This document shows, one piece after another, positions 8,518 to 17,862 of a DNA stretch of 34,007 bases. The notes beneath the pieces were generated by a model that saw only the letters and a program-made list of their open reading frames with translations, was not told the origin of the DNA and did no database searches. The number at the start of each line of letters is the position of its first letter. The first letter of the stretch is position 1. A program made the translations under genes and the position numbers. The stretch lies in contig JAIYAY010000020.1 in NCBI GenBank assembly GCA_027488785.1, forward strand, positions 1 through 34,007, written 5' to 3'. This DNA is from Sphingomonadales bacterium (lineage in GTDB: Bacteria > Pseudomonadota > Alphaproteobacteria > Sphingomonadales > Sphingomonadaceae).

Positions 8518-9444
8518 TCACGCCAAAATGGCGCGCGCCTGATCACAATCCTTTGCCATCTGCGCCATGAGCGCATCGAGATTGTCAAATTTGGCCTCCC
8601 CACGAATGAAGGCGTGAAATTCGATTTCGATATTTTGGCCATATACATCTTCGGCAAAATCGAAAAAATGCGGCTCAAGCAATTCCTTGGGCGGGTCAAA
8701 GGTTGGACGGATGCCCAGATTTGCCGCGCCGTTTAAAACGCGGCCATCGGGCAAGCGGCCCTTCACCGCATAAATGCCGTAACGCGGGCGAAGATAATGG
8801 CCCATGTCAATATTGGCGGTGGGAAAGCCCAGAAGACGGCCATTTTTGTCACCATGCTGGACAACACCTTGGACGGTAAAGGGTCGCGTCAGCAAGGCGG
8901 TGGCGGTGGCGCAGTCGCCGTCTTGCAATGCCATGCGGATGCGGCTTGAGGAGATGACGCCTGCGTCATCGACCACAGGCCCCATCGCCGTCGAGGAAAG
9001 TCCGTGCGCGCCGCCCATTTCACGCAGCACGTCGATATTGCCGCCTCGCGCTTTGCCAAAAGTGAAGTCTTCGCCCGTGACAACGGCCGAAATCCCAAGC
9101 CGTTCAATAAGCAATTTGACAATAAAATCTTCCGCGCTGGTCGCCGCCAGCTCCGCATCAAAATCAAACACCAACATGGCATCCGCGCCCGCATCTTCAA
9201 ATAGCCGTTGCCGTTGATCCAATGTTGTCAGCCGGAACCAAGGCGCTTGCGGCGCAAAAAAGCGCACGGGGTGCGGGTCAAATGTCGCAATGATGGCTGG
9301 ACGGCCGGCCGCCTTTGCCTGCGCAATGGCTTCACCTGCAACGGCCTGATGCCCGAGATGAAAGCCATCAAAATTGCCCAAAGCCACCACGCCGCCGCGC
9401 AAGGCATCGGGCATGCGGTCTTTGGCAGAGAGGCGAGGAATCAT
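8518..9444 (-). CDS. ribF: bifunctional riboflavin kinase / FAD synthetase
   Basis: Makes FMN from riboflavin and then FAD from FMN, using ATP. The 308-aa protein has the N-terminal nucleotidyltransferase domain with ALGNFDGFHLGHQAV (HxGH motif, about residues 21-35) and VTGEDFTFGKARGG. The C-terminal flavokinase domain has HGDKNGRLLGFPTANID and YGIYAV. Its ATG overlaps the stop of the upstream M19 dipeptidase by 4 nt, and ileS starts about 95 nt downstream. ribF next to ileS and lspA is a conserved bacterial arrangement. Confidence 0.96.
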   Translation of the reverse strand: MIPRLSAKDRMPDALRGGVVALGNFDGFHLGHQAVAGEAIAQAKAAGRPAIIATFDPHPVRFFAPQAPWFRLTTLDQRQRLFEDAGADAMLVFDFDAELAATSAEDFIVKLLIERLGISAVVTGEDFTFGKARGGNIDVLREMGGAHGLSSTAMGPVVDDAGVISSSRIRMALQDGDCATATALLTRPFTVQGVVQHGDKNGRLLGFPTANIDMGHYLRPRYGIYAVKGRLPDGRVLNGAANLGIRPTFDPPKELLEPHFFDFAEDVYGQNIEIEFHAFIRGEAKFDNLDALMAQMAKDCDQARAILA

Positions 9445-10622
9445 AACGCCTTGCTCGCCCTTGGCACCAAACCAGCGCGGATAACGCGCAGCGCGTTTTC
9501 GCCCATGACCGCGCGGATTTCGGCTTCTGTAAAACCTTCGTCCATCAACGCTTGCGTCACCTGAACCAATTGCGATGTGTCGAACCGCACGGTGGTCGCG
9601 CCGTCATAATCGGATCCCAAGGCGACATGTTGGATGCCCACTAGATCGCGGACATGCTTCATCGCTTTGGCTGCCGCACGGGGGCTGGTGTCGCACAAAG
9701 CGCCGTCCCAAAAGCCAATGCCGATGATGCCACCCGTTTTGGCTACACCGCGCACTTCATCATCGGTCAGGTTGCGGTTGACCTTGCAGGTCGCCTGCAC
9801 GCCGCCATGGCTGGAGACGACCGGCCGCGTGGCCATCGCCAACAGTTCTGCTACACCTTTATGCGACAAATGGGCGATGTCGATGATCATACCTTTCGCT
9901 TCCATCCGCCGAACAATCTCACGGCCAAAGGGGGTCAACCCGCCTTTTTTCAGGCCATGCATCGAACCCGCCAATTCATTGTCAAAGAAATGGGTTAGCC
10001 CCGCCATGCGGAAACCAGCGTCATACAACCGGTCCAAATTAGCTGCCTTCCCTTCCAAATTTTGAAGGCCTTCGATGGTCAGCATCGCGCCGACGGCGCG
10101 CTTATCTCTCTGTCGCGTGGCTAGTAAGGCATCTAATTGGCCTGCGGTATCAACGGCCTTGATCGCATTATCAGACGCAGCAACCGCATCATCACGCTTA
10201 TGGGCATGATATAAGGACCGCTCGACCAATGAGCTCCAGGTTTTCACAGGTTGCAGTTGCGCAATAGTCAATAAGGTGATGTTGTCGCTATCGGCACCAT
10301 TACCATCATAATTCTGGTTCTTAGGTGTCTTTGTCACCGACGAGAACAATTGCAGCGCAACATTGCCTTCTTGCAAACGTGGCAGATCCATATGGCCGCG
10401 CGACGCGCTGTCATGAAGATCGCGGTTCCACATCAACGTGTCGCTGTGCAGATCAACAATGTTCAGCGTCTTGTGCAAAGCCTTGGCTTCGTCACTGACC
10501 GCAATAAGCGGTTTGCCGTCGATTTGGTTCATGGACCCTTCAACATAGCCAGGGGCAAAGCCGAAAAAGCCAATAGCCGCAGCGGCAATCAACGTCGCCG
10601 GTATCCAGATTTTTTTACGCAT
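9441..10622 (-). CDS. membrane dipeptidase, peptidase M19 family
   Basis: Zinc-dependent dipeptidase of the renal dipeptidase family, probably acting outside the inner membrane because residues 1-25 form a signal sequence or anchor (KKIWIPATLIAAAAIGFF). At 393 aa it is of usual length. Metal-site motifs are visible in order: NIVDLHSDTLMW (His and Asp), LTIEGLQNLEG (bridging Glu), MIIDIAHLSHKGV and PVVSSHGGV (His ligands), and VALGSDYDGA. Physiological substrate unknown; members hydrolyse dipeptides, including D-amino-acid-containing ones. It overlaps ribF by 4 nt and lies 22 nt after folA, so it probably belongs to the same transcript. Confidence 0.9.
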   Translation of the reverse strand: MRKKIWIPATLIAAAAIGFFGFAPGYVEGSMNQIDGKPLIAVSDEAKALHKTLNIVDLHSDTLMWNRDLHDSASRGHMDLPRLQEGNVALQLFSSVTKTPKNQNYDGNGADSDNITLLTIAQLQPVKTWSSLVERSLYHAHKRDDAVAASDNAIKAVDTAGQLDALLATRQRDKRAVGAMLTIEGLQNLEGKAANLDRLYDAGFRMAGLTHFFDNELAGSMHGLKKGGLTPFGREIVRRMEAKGMIIDIAHLSHKGVAELLAMATRPVVSSHGGVQATCKVNRNLTDDEVRGVAKTGGIIGIGFWDGALCDTSPRAAAKAMKHVRDLVGIQHVALGSDYDGATTVRFDTSQLVQVTQALMDEGFTEAEIRAVMGENALRVIRAGLVPRASKAL

Positions 10623-10644
10623 AACCCCCCTATGGCGCCGATGT

Positions 10645-11142
10645 TTAGTTCGCGACCCGTCGCAGTAATGTTACGAAATCATAAGCCGGGGTGCCGCCTT
10701 GTGCAGCATAGCTCTCCCGCGCAATTTCTTGCCAGACTGCCATATCAAACGCGGGCACGATCGCGTCGCCATCTGGGCTGGCGGCGATTTCCGTGAGTTC
10801 CACGCGGTCCGCCAGCGGCAGGAACAGCCTGTAAATTTCTGCGCCACCGATTACGCAGACATGGGGCCCATTGGCCCGCTTCAATGCCTCCTCGACCGAA
10901 TGCACAACTTCGGCGCCATCTTCCTCCCAATCAAGGTCGCGGGTCAGCACGATATGGCGGCGACCATCGAGCAAGCCCGGCAAGCTGTCAAAGGTCTTGC
11001 GCCCCATGATCATAGGCCGCCCCTTGGTGACCTGTTTGAAATGGCGCAGGTCGGCGGGGATATGCCATGGCATGCCGCCATCCTTCCCGATTGTTCCATT
11101 TGCGGCGCGGGCGAGGACAAGAACGATTTCGGGATGATTCAT
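10645..11142 (-). CDS. folA: dihydrofolate reductase
   Basis: NADPH-dependent reduction of dihydrofolate to tetrahydrofolate. The 165-aa protein has the family signature ANGTIGKDGGMPWHIPADL near the N-terminus with the catalytic acidic residue (Asp after PA), the NADPH motif IMGRKTFDSLPG, and CVIGGAEIYRLFLP. I chose the ATG at 11142 because it gives the normal family start (MNHPEIVLVLARA). A GTG at 11169 overlaps the purK stop by 4 nt and would add nine basic residues. It follows purE-purK, linking purine and folate metabolism on one transcript. Confidence 0.95.
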   Translation of the reverse strand: MNHPEIVLVLARAANGTIGKDGGMPWHIPADLRHFKQVTKGRPMIMGRKTFDSLPGLLDGRRHIVLTRDLDWEEDGAEVVHSVEEALKRANGPHVCVIGGAEIYRLFLPLADRVELTEIAASPDGDAIVPAFDMAVWQEIARESYAAQGGTPAYDFVTLLRRVAN

Positions 11143-11165
11143 GCCGCCGTCTTGCCGACTTTTTC

Positions 11166-12236
11166 TCACCTATACAAGCGGGTGACGTGGCCTATTTTTC
11201 GGCCAGGTCGTGCTTCGGCTTTACCATATAGATGCAGATGCGCTGCAGGGTCTGCTAGAATTTGTTCAAAATTATCGCCATCGGCGCCAAGCAGATTTTC
11301 CATCTCAACCCGCGAAGCGAGCGTTTCCGTGGCGCCTAAAGGCAGTCCGCAAATCGCGCGAACATGGTTTTCAAACTGACTGGTGACTGCACCTTCGATG
11401 GTCCAATGCCCGCTATTGTGCACGCGAGGCGCGATTTCGTTAAACAAGGGGCCTTGCGCGCTTGCAAAGAATTCGGCGGTAAACACGCCGACATAATTCA
11501 GCGCCGATGCAACAGCCGCTGCCATATCACGCGCCGCTTGTTGCTGGCTTTCCACCAATGGCCCGGCCGGCAGTGTCGATTTCGCTAGAATGCCGCCGAT
11601 ATGGAGATTACGCGAACTGTCCCAAAAACGGATTTCACCGTCTTGACCGCGCGTCAATATCACGGAAAATTCCGCATCAAACGACACCATTGCTTCGGCG
11701 ATAAGCGGCTGTCCGCCTGTACGCTCCCACGCACCCTTTATGTCACCATCACCCATGATCCGCGACTGGCCCTTGCCATCATAGCCCATACGGATGGTTT
11801 TAAGGATGCACGGGATGCCAACGGCTGCAATCGCGGCGGGTACGGCGCTTTCGTCCTGCGCCACCGCAAACTCCGCCGTTTTCCCGCCAAGGGCGCGGAC
11901 AAACTGCTTTTCAGCGGCGCGATCCTGCGCCACTTCCAGCGCCTTAAGCGGCGGGTAGACCGGAACAAGGCCAATGATCGATTCAAGCGGCGTCACTGGC
12001 ACATTTTCAAATTCAAAGGTGACAACATCGCACGCGTCCGCAAACGCCTTCAGCGCCGCCAGATCATCATATTCGGCTATCGTATAGTCAGCGGCGACAT
12101 CGCACGCGACATTGTCCCCCGGCGGCGCGTAAATATGACAGCGATAACCCAATTGCGCTGCGGCAGTCGCCAGCATACGGCCAAGCTGACCACCACCCAA
12201 TATACCAATAGTCGATCCGGGAGGTAACGCCGCCAT
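11166..12236 (-). CDS. purK: 5-(carboxyamino)imidazole ribonucleotide synthase
   Basis: ATP-grasp ligase that carboxylates AIR with bicarbonate to N5-CAIR in de novo purine synthesis. At 356 aa it is full length. The N-terminal GILGGGQLGRML is the glycine-rich motif of the PurK pre-ATP-grasp fold. The ATP-grasp core includes ILKTIRMGYDGKGQ and the metal-binding stretch FFASAQGPLFNEIAPRVHNSGH. The C-terminus has HLHLYGKAEARPGRKIGHVT. It starts 9 nt after purE, which supplies the next pathway step, and is followed tightly by folA. Confidence 0.97.
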   Translation of the reverse strand: MAALPPGSTIGILGGGQLGRMLATAAAQLGYRCHIYAPPGDNVACDVAADYTIAEYDDLAALKAFADACDVVTFEFENVPVTPLESIIGLVPVYPPLKALEVAQDRAAEKQFVRALGGKTAEFAVAQDESAVPAAIAAVGIPCILKTIRMGYDGKGQSRIMGDGDIKGAWERTGGQPLIAEAMVSFDAEFSVILTRGQDGEIRFWDSSRNLHIGGILAKSTLPAGPLVESQQQAARDMAAAVASALNYVGVFTAEFFASAQGPLFNEIAPRVHNSGHWTIEGAVTSQFENHVRAICGLPLGATETLASRVEMENLLGADGDNFEQILADPAAHLHLYGKAEARPGRKIGHVTRLYR

Positions 12237-12245
12237 AAATGAACC

Positions 12246-12734
12246 TTATTCGGGCGTTTCGGCGACCGAGGCCGTCTGTGCCGCGCGCCAGGCGTCCAAC
12301 CGTTCGGCCAGCGCGGCGTCATCATTCGCCAGCATTGCTGCCGCCAAAAGCGCAGCATTTGTTGCGCCCGCTTTGCCGATTGCCAATGTTCCCACCGGAA
12401 TGCCAGCGGGCATTTGTACGATGGACAAAAGGCTATCCATGCCATCTAGCGCCTTGGATTGTACTGGCACACCGAGTATAGGCAGGCGCGTCATCGATGC
12501 TGCCATGCCCGGCAGATGCGCCGCCCCCCCTGCTCCCGCGATAATGCATTTCAGACCACGGCCCGCCGCAGTTTTGGCATAATCATAAAGACGATCAGGT
12601 GTGCGATGCGCAGACACCACTTTGCATTCATGGGGAATGTGCAGCGCCGTCAGTGTCGCCGCCGCCTCTCGCATCGTTTCCCAGTCCGAACGGCTTCCCA
12701 TGATAATGCCAATGAGCGGCGCTGCGTCGGTCAT
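12246..12734 (-). CDS. purE: N5-carboxyaminoimidazole ribonucleotide mutase
   Basis: Class I PurE, which moves the carboxyl group of N5-CAIR to give CAIR. The 162-aa protein has the substrate loop [28 protein letters not shown], and the signature [19 protein letters not shown]-terminal tail adds about 15 residues beyond the conserved core. A good ribosome site (AGGGGAG, 7 nt before the ATG at 12734) supports the start. First gene of the purE-purK-folA run; about 114 nt separate it from gpmA upstream, where I see no convincing promoter. Confidence 0.97.
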   Translation of the reverse strand: MTDAAPLIGIIMGSRSDWETMREAAATLTALHIPHECKVVSAHRTPDRLYDYAKTAAGRGLKCIIAGAGGAAHLPGMAASMTRLPILGVPVQSKALDGMDSLLSIVQMPAGIPVGTLAIGKAGATNAALLAAAMLANDDAALAERLDAWRAAQTASVAETPE

Positions 12735-12848
12735 GTGTCACTCCCCTGACAAGTTCGATAGCAATGGCCTTAGCCTTGTGGTACAAAAGGCGCAATCCAA
12801 CAACACGGCGTTAACCATCTTGGCGCTTAAATGCGGTTTAAAGTGAAC

Positions 12849-13532
12849 TTACTGCGCCGAAAGATAGTGATACTCGCCCTTCAGTTGGTCGTCCAATTCA
12901 TACACAATTGGCTGCCCAGTCGGAATTTCCAGGCCGTTAATATCGGCATCAGAAATACCCGACAGATGCTTCATCAGCGCCCGCAGGCTATTGCCATGCG
13001 CCGAAATCAACACGGTTTTTCCGGCCTGCAGCTCAGGCACAATCGCGCTTTCCCAATAAGGCAGCACACGGTTGATGGTGTCTTTCAGGCTTTCGGACGC
13101 TGGAATATTGATGCCAGCATAACGCGGGTCAGATGAAAGGTCATATGGCGACCCGGCCGCAAGCGGCGGCGGCGGAATATCAAAACTGCGGCGCCAGATC
13201 TTAACCTGATCCTCGCCATGCTTCGCCGCTGTCTCTGCTTTATCTAGGCCAGTTAGCCCGCCATAATGCCGTTCATTCAACTGCCAATTTTTGGTTACCG
13301 GAACCCACAAACGGCCCATCGCCTCAAGCGCCAGGTTCAAGGTTTTGATTGCCCGCGTCTGCACACTGGTAAAGGCAGTATCGGGCGCTATACCTTTTGC
13401 CTTCATCAGCTCGCCTGCGGCCCAAGCCTCCGCCGCACCTTTTTCGGTGACATCAACATCCCACCAGCCGGTGAACCGGTTTTCGAGATTCCACTGCGAT
13501 TGGCCGTGACGAATGAGGATGAGTTTCGGCAT
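12849..13532 (-). CDS. gpmA: 2,3-bisphosphoglycerate-dependent phosphoglycerate mutase
   Basis: Interconverts 3- and 2-phosphoglycerate in glycolysis/gluconeogenesis. The 227-aa protein has the phosphohistidine motif [10 protein letters not shown] (catalytic His9), [27 protein letters not shown], and the second catalytic His in [14 protein letters not shown]. This is the dPGM type, cofactor-dependent. AGGA lies 8 nt before the ATG at 13532. The same strand continues on both sides with gaps of about 110 nt, so it may be transcribed on its own. Confidence 0.96.
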   Translation of the reverse strand: MPKLILIRHGQSQWNLENRFTGWWDVDVTEKGAAEAWAAGELMKAKGIAPDTAFTSVQTRAIKTLNLALEAMGRLWVPVTKNWQLNERHYGGLTGLDKAETAAKHGEDQVKIWRRSFDIPPPPLAAGSPYDLSSDPRYAGINIPASESLKDTINRVLPYWESAIVPELQAGKTVLISAHGNSLRALMKHLSGISDADINGLEIPTGQPIVYELDDQLKGEYHYLSAQ

Positions 13533-13640
13533 ATATGGTTTCCTAAATTATTTGGTCGCGCCCTAACGCAAGTTGGTCATATCGCCAAGGTCATGAAACC
13601 GAAGAAGCGATTTTGAGCGAAGCCGCGGATGCAGTTATGT

Positions 13641-14777
13641 CTACACCATCTCGGCCAAAGTCGCGAGGCATTCGCGGGCGAGCAAGCGGCAGCGTTCTGG
13701 GGACCAGCCTTGGTCGGGATCATTACCGTGCACGGTATCCTTATATGGCATTTCAAGCGTCATCGCGACGCATTGATGTGAAGGTCCAAAACGCTCCGCC
13801 AACTGGTTAGTCGACATCGACAGATTGGCTTTTCCGGGACCTGCCTTGGTATAACCCAGTTCAGTCTGGAAATCAGGAGTGCGCGCCGAAAGGCGATTGA
13901 TGAAGGCATTATAGCGATCACCCTGATCATCCGTCCATGAAGGAATGCCTTCAAATCCTGCCATAAATGCTGCTGGAATGGCTTCGTCGCCATGCACGTC
14001 CATAGCCCAATGCACGCCTGATTCATCCATTGCGTTGCGGATAGCTAACACTTCAGGACTGCGTTCTGCCGACGGTTCGGTCCATTCGCGATTCAGGTTG
14101 ACGCCCAGATAATTGGTCCGCAAATGCCCGCGGCAACTTCCATCCGGATTGCAATTTGGCACAATGTAAAAGCGGCATTTTTCAAGCAACATGCGTGTAT
14201 GCGGATCGCTTAGGTCGGTGAGCATATCGATGGCACCTTCCATCCAATATTCGGCCTGAGTCTCACCGGGATGCTGCCGCGCATACAGCCAGACCTGCGT
14301 ATCGCCATTGCCCATTTCGAGGCAATCGATCGGCTGACCTTCGATGCTGTGGCCAAGGCAGCGATAGGTCACGCCGTCCAGCGACGCCGTCTCGGCAATC
14401 AGATCATGGTGCCGTTCCATGCTATAGGGAGCAAAATAAGCAAACCATGCAAGATCGCTTGTGGGGGTGTAGCGGATGGTCAAAGTGCCGCCATCTTTTG
14501 CCTTGTCATAACTGGTATCGGCGCGGCCCCAATAATCGCGGTCTTCGGAGACGCAAGCGCGGTAATCGGGCCAGCCGCCGGGATAGGCGCTGCTTTCCAG
14601 TCCGGTAATCCGCAATTCCAAATCTTCGCCAGCCGTGCACGCCACGCGGAAGTGGAACCATTGCGCGAATTCCGAATCCTTATCCTTACGGATGCCAAGC
14701 CTCGCAACATTTCCATCGACGGCATGAACGATAATGTTGCCGCTGTCGAAGGCGGCATTGATGTCAATAATCGGCAT
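13641..14777 (-). CDS. M14-family carboxypeptidase, cytosolic type
   Basis: A 378-aa zinc carboxypeptidase related to the cytosolic carboxypeptidase (CCP) branch of M14. An N-terminal beta domain of about 110 residues precedes the peptidase domain. The domain shows the zinc motif [15 protein letters not shown] (His and Glu), the substrate-binding [21 protein letters not shown] split over residues before the third ligand, [10 protein letters not shown] (zinc His), and MTLEMPYKD with the catalytic Glu. No signal peptide from the ATG at 14777 (MPIIDIN); GCGAGAG upstream supports that start over 14915. Substrate unknown. It follows a DUF4136 lipoprotein by 25 nt. Confidence 0.87.
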   Translation of the reverse strand: MPIIDINAAFDSGNIIVHAVDGNVARLGIRKDKDSEFAQWFHFRVACTAGEDLELRITGLESSAYPGGWPDYRACVSEDRDYWGRADTSYDKAKDGGTLTIRYTPTSDLAWFAYFAPYSMERHHDLIAETASLDGVTYRCLGHSIEGQPIDCLEMGNGDTQVWLYARQHPGETQAEYWMEGAIDMLTDLSDPHTRMLLEKCRFYIVPNCNPDGSCRGHLRTNYLGVNLNREWTEPSAERSPEVLAIRNAMDESGVHWAMDVHGDEAIPAAFMAGFEGIPSWTDDQGDRYNAFINRLSARTPDFQTELGYTKAGPGKANLSMSTNQLAERFGPSHQCVAMTLEMPYKDTVHGNDPDQGWSPERCRLLARECLATLAEMV

Positions 14778-14802
14778 TTTGGGTTCGCTCTCGCAATTAG
14801 AT

Positions 14803-15396
14803 TTATGGTACGCGGATAGTCTCCCCCGACACGCCGGGGAAGTCCTTAAACAAGGCTTCGGCCAATTTTGATGCAGCCATCCCCGGTTGCGCGGCGGGTG
14901 AACCCGCTTTGGCAAGTTGCACCGCCGTGCCCTCCCAAATCACCATCTGGTCGCTGCGCCGGACAATGCGGACGGCCAAGCTGGATTGTAACTGCGCCGC
15001 TGAACCATTTCCCAGATTAAAACCAAGGCTAACTCCAATGCCCGAACCATAGCTACCCGTCGACCCGCCAACGCCAACCGACACAGGCGCGCGGCGGTCA
15101 AGACGAACCAAGTTTGCGCCAAAACGCACTTCGGCGATCACGTCGGAATTTCCGCTATTATCCCGATAGCCGATACGCTGCATTTCGCGCGCAACAGCGG
15201 CCAGATACGGCGACCTAGCAAGAGACCGGTCCGAAGCTGATTCGCCTACAAGGGCGACTGCAAAGCTTCCCGCACCATAAGGGACGCCTTCCGCAGCGCG
15301 GTTGAAGCGCGTAACCTCGACAAGACCCGTTGGCGCGGCGCAAGCGGTCAACACAGAAAATGTGAGAATCGGTAGAATTCGGGCGATTTTCAGCAT
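14803..15396 (-). CDS. DUF4136-type lipoprotein
   Basis: A 197-aa predicted lipoprotein. The signal peptide ends at the lipobox VLTAC, then a DUF4136-like domain: [47 protein letters not shown], a glycine/serine-rich segment, and [13 protein letters not shown] near the C-terminus. The family has no established biochemical function; members are envelope proteins. AAGGAT about 10 nt before the ATG at 15396 fixes the start. It is probably cotranscribed with the M14 carboxypeptidase. Divergent from rpmJ. Confidence 0.75.
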   Translation of the reverse strand: MLKIARILPILTFSVLTACAAPTGLVEVTRFNRAAEGVPYGAGSFAVALVGESASDRSLARSPYLAAVAREMQRIGYRDNSGNSDVIAEVRFGANLVRLDRRAPVSVGVGGSTGSYGSGIGVSLGFNLGNGSAAQLQSSLAVRIVRRSDQMVIWEGTAVQLAKAGSPAAQPGMAASKLAEALFKDFPGVSGETIRVP

Positions 15397-15474
15397 GCAG
15401 CTATCCTTAGGCCTGTCCTTTACCATATCAAGCAATCTATGGAGGCTGAATCCGCAAAGATGCGCCAATCCCGC

Positions 15475-15502
15475 TTGACTTTCCACGGCCCGACCCATAG
15501 GA
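15475..15502 (+). promoter_or_regulatory. candidate rpmJ promoter
   Basis: TTGACT (15475-15480), a 16-nt spacer and CATAGG (15497-15502), leaving a leader of about 40 nt before rpmJ. The -35 is near consensus. The same CATAGG hexamer, followed by a GC-rich initiation region, sits 17 nt from a TTGACG at the candidate etfB promoter. Confidence 0.5.
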
Positions 15503-15550
15503 GCGCGCCTTCAATTCAAGCTTTATGCATTTAATAGACGGGTAAATCCG

Positions 15551-15676
15551 ATGAAAGTCGTTAATTCTCTGAAGTCGCTCAAGGGCCGCCATCGCGATAA
15601 CCGCGTGATTCGTCGCCGTGGCCGCACTTATGTTATCAACAAGACCCAACCACGCTTTAAGGCGCGTCAGGGTTAA
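15551..15676 (+). CDS. rpmJ: 50S ribosomal protein L36 (41-residue, zinc-free form)
   Basis: A 41-residue protein beginning [19 protein letters not shown] and ending RFKARQG. This matches the longer bacterial L36 form (YkgO-like in E. coli; common as the standard L36 in alphaproteobacteria). It has no cysteine, so it lacks the zinc ribbon of the short L36. In some bacteria zinc-free ribosomal paralogues are Zur-regulated; no Zur-like box is visible here, so this is more likely the constitutive copy. Single-gene transcript: promoter upstream, intrinsic terminator 45 nt downstream. Confidence 0.95.
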   Translation: MKVVNSLKSLKGRHRDNRVIRRRGRTYVINKTQPRFKARQG

Positions 15677-15720
15677 TTTGCTCCTGCCTGCGCGATGCGG
15701 GCAGTTGGAACAGGCAAAAT

Positions 15721-15754
15721 GCCGCTCCGAATCTAATTCGCGGGCGGTTTTTTT
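15721..15754 (+). terminator. intrinsic terminator after rpmJ
   Basis: GCCGCTCCGAAT-CTA-ATTCGCGGGCGG folds into an 11-bp stem with one GU pair and a single bulged C, followed directly by seven T residues (15748-15754). This is a classic rho-independent terminator ending the rpmJ transcript. Confidence 0.85.
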
Positions 15755-15799
15755 GCGCCCTGATTCTGCTTAAGTCCTTATCGCGAAGAGGTGAAATGC

Positions 15800-16411
15800 A
15801 TGCCTAAAATAACCAATGTGGTCTTTGATGTCGGCAAAGTGTTGTTCGAATGGGATCTCAGGCATCTTTTTGCAAAGCTGATTACGGACAAGGACGAGCT
15901 GGAATATTTCGTTACCCATATTGTTACCCCCGAATGGCATTTTCAGCATGATGCGGGGCGCGGCTTGGACGATATGGTTGCAGAACGGGTCGCGGAATTT
16001 CCAAAATATGCTGCGTGGATTAAAGCTTATGCCAGCCGTTTCAATGAAACCATTCCCGGACCAATTACAGGGTCGCTGGAGATTGTGCAGGAACTCGCCG
16101 AACGCGATGTGCCGTTATTTGCGATCACCAATTTCGGCGCAGAATTTTGGGAAAATTTCCGTCCGACACAGCCGATATTCGACCGCTTTCAGGACATAAT
16201 CGTGTCGGGGGTGGAAAAATTGGTAAAGCCGGACCCCGCCATTTACGCGCTGGCGTTGCAGCGTTTCGGACTAGAGCCGGGCACGGCAATTTTTATAGAC
16301 GATAATCATGAAAATGTCATCAGCGCACGCCAAAATGGTTTTGCGGCGTATCATTTTAGAGACGCCGATTCACTGCGCCGAGAATTGATTGCCCTCGATT
16401 TATTGCATTAA
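15800..16411 (+). CDS. HAD-family phosphatase
   Basis: A 203-aa haloacid-dehalogenase-type hydrolase. Motif I is FDVGKVLFEWD with nucleophile Asp10; motif II is the Thr in FAITNFG; motif III the Lys in LVKPDPAIY; motif IV is FIDDNHENV. The helical cap is inserted between motifs I and II, and the sequence resembles YihX-type sugar-phosphate phosphatases. The substrate cannot be told from sequence. I chose the ATG at 15800, with AGAGG 9 nt before it; a GTG at 15791 is also in frame. It stands alone between the rpmJ terminator and sucC. Confidence 0.9.
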   Translation: MPKITNVVFDVGKVLFEWDLRHLFAKLITDKDELEYFVTHIVTPEWHFQHDAGRGLDDMVAERVAEFPKYAAWIKAYASRFNETIPGPITGSLEIVQELAERDVPLFAITNFGAEFWENFRPTQPIFDRFQDIIVSGVEKLVKPDPAIYALALQRFGLEPGTAIFIDDNHENVISARQNGFAAYHFRDADSLRRELIALDLLH

Positions 16412-16575
16412 AATTTTAACCGCGGCGGCCTAAAGAACGCAGAAATTAGACAGATTCTCGACGCCCTCTACCCCTATCCACGCACCAAAAAACATCAGCG
16501 CAAGCTCTTCCATTCAGTGCCCTTCTGTGCTTAAGCGACCGGCGATACTTTCCATTTGCAAGGATGCAATCTCCC

Positions 16576-17784
16576 ATGAATATCCATGAATATCAGGCCA
16601 AAGAACTGCTTGCTAAATTCGGTGTGGCTTGTCCCGCTGGTATCGCAGCACTCAGCGTTGAAGAGGCGGTTGCCGCCGCGAAGCAATTGCCTGGCCCGCT
16701 ATATGTGGTGAAGTCGCAAATCCACGCTGGTGGACGCGGCAAGGGCAAGTTCAAGGAATTGGGTCCCGATGCAAAGGGCGGTGTTCGTTTAGCCTTCAAT
16801 CTGGATGAGGTTGAGGCCCATGCTAAGGACATGCTGGGCAACACGCTGGTGACGATCCAAACTGGCCCCGAAGGCAAGCAAGTCAACCGCCTCTACATCA
16901 CCGATGGCGCCGACATTAAGCAGGAATTCTACCTCGCATTGTTGGTTGATCGCGCAACCAGCCGTATTGCCATCGTGGCCTCCACCGAAGGCGGCATGAA
17001 TATCGAAGATGTGGCGCATGACAGCCCCGAGAAGATTCACACCATCGTTGTCGATCCGGCAACCGGACTTCAGCCGCATCATGGCCGCAGCGTTGCAAAG
17101 GCGCTTGGCCTGACGGGTGATTTGGCCAAGCAGGCACAGACTGTGGTTGCTGGTCTCTATGCCGCGTTTTTGGGTACCGACGCCGAACAAATCGAAATCA
17201 ACCCGCTGGCGGTCTGCGAAGGCAAGAATGGCGACGAGCTTCTGGTGCTTGATGCCAAGGTCGGTTTTGACGGCAATGCAATGTTCCGTCACAAGGACCT
17301 CGCCGAACTGCGCGATTTGACCGAGGAAGACCCTGCCGAGGTTGAAGCTTCGGAATATGATCTTGCTTATATTAAACTCGACGGCAACATTGGCTGCATG
17401 GTCAATGGCGCAGGTCTTGCGATGGCAACAATGGACATCATCAAGCTAAACGGTGAATTCCCTGCCAACTTCCTCGACGTCGGCGGCGGCGCATCGAAAG
17501 AGAAGGTCACCGCCGCGTTCAAGATCATTCTGAAAGACCCCGCCGTTAAGGGTATTCTCGTGAACATCTTCGGCGGCATCATGAAATGCGACATCATCGC
17601 CGATGGTATCGTTGCGGCTGCCAAAGAAGTGAACCTGTCGGTGCCGCTCGTGGTGCGCTTGGAAGGCACCAATGTGCAGCAGGGCAAGGACATTTTGGCC
17701 AATAGCGGCCTGCCCATCGTATCGGCCAATGACCTTGGCGATGCAGCGCAGAAAATTGTCGCGGAAGTTCGCAAGGCGGCATAA
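16576..17784 (+). CDS. sucC: succinate-CoA ligase (ADP-forming), beta subunit
   Basis: Beta subunit of the TCA-cycle enzyme that interconverts succinyl-CoA and succinate with nucleotide triphosphate formation. The 402-aa protein begins [17 protein letters not shown]. The ATP-grasp domain includes AGGRGKGKF and EINPLAVCE. The C-terminal CoA-ligase domain has [13 protein letters not shown] and [15 protein letters not shown]. The ATG at 16576 matches the family start; the ATG at 16564 would add four residues and sits directly on the AAGGA ribosome site. The alpha subunit gene sucD is not beside it, so it must lie elsewhere. Confidence 0.97.
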   Translation: MNIHEYQAKELLAKFGVACPAGIAALSVEEAVAAAKQLPGPLYVVKSQIHAGGRGKGKFKELGPDAKGGVRLAFNLDEVEAHAKDMLGNTLVTIQTGPEGKQVNRLYITDGADIKQEFYLALLVDRATSRIAIVASTEGGMNIEDVAHDSPEKIHTIVVDPATGLQPHHGRSVAKALGLTGDLAKQAQTVVAGLYAAFLGTDAEQIEINPLAVCEGKNGDELLVLDAKVGFDGNAMFRHKDLAELRDLTEEDPAEVEASEYDLAYIKLDGNIGCMVNGAGLAMATMDIIKLNGEFPANFLDVGGGASKEKVTAAFKIILKDPAVKGILVNIFGGIMKCDIIADGIVAAAKEVNLSVPLVVRLEGTNVQQGKDILANSGLPIVSANDLGDAAQKIVAEVRKAA

Positions 17785-17789
17785 ATTCA

Positions 17790-17828
17790 TGTCTGACGGT
17801 TCTTGCAAGATGCGAGAACCGTCAGACA
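17790..17828 (+). terminator. long perfect hairpin after sucC
   Basis: Two perfect 14-nt arms (17790-17803, TGTCTGACGGTTCT, and 17815-17828) enclose an 11-nt loop. The hairpin starts 5 nt after the sucC stop. No T-tract follows (CAATTTAAAG-type sequence), so it may be a terminator of unusual kind or an RNA 3'-end stabiliser. Confidence 0.6.
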
Positions 17829-17862
17829 ATTTAAAGCTTGGCAGGATGCATAGATCAGGCAC

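Noticed and set aside
12766-12800. Imperfect palindrome with GTAC centre (CCTTTTGTACCACAAGG on the complementary strand) upstream of purE as a PurR-type operator.
   Set aside because: It does not fit the known PurR pattern, has several mismatches, and no convincing promoter boxes flank it.
14778-14915. N-terminal extension of the M14 carboxypeptidase to 14915.
   Set aside because: It would overlap the coding end of the DUF4136 gene, is Cys/Arg-rich and unlike the family; ATG 14777 has a reasonable ribosome site.
16412-16575. Gap between the HAD gene and sucC examined for a tRNA, small RNA or promoter.
   Set aside because: No cloverleaf, strong hairpin or convincing -35/-10 pair could be seen.
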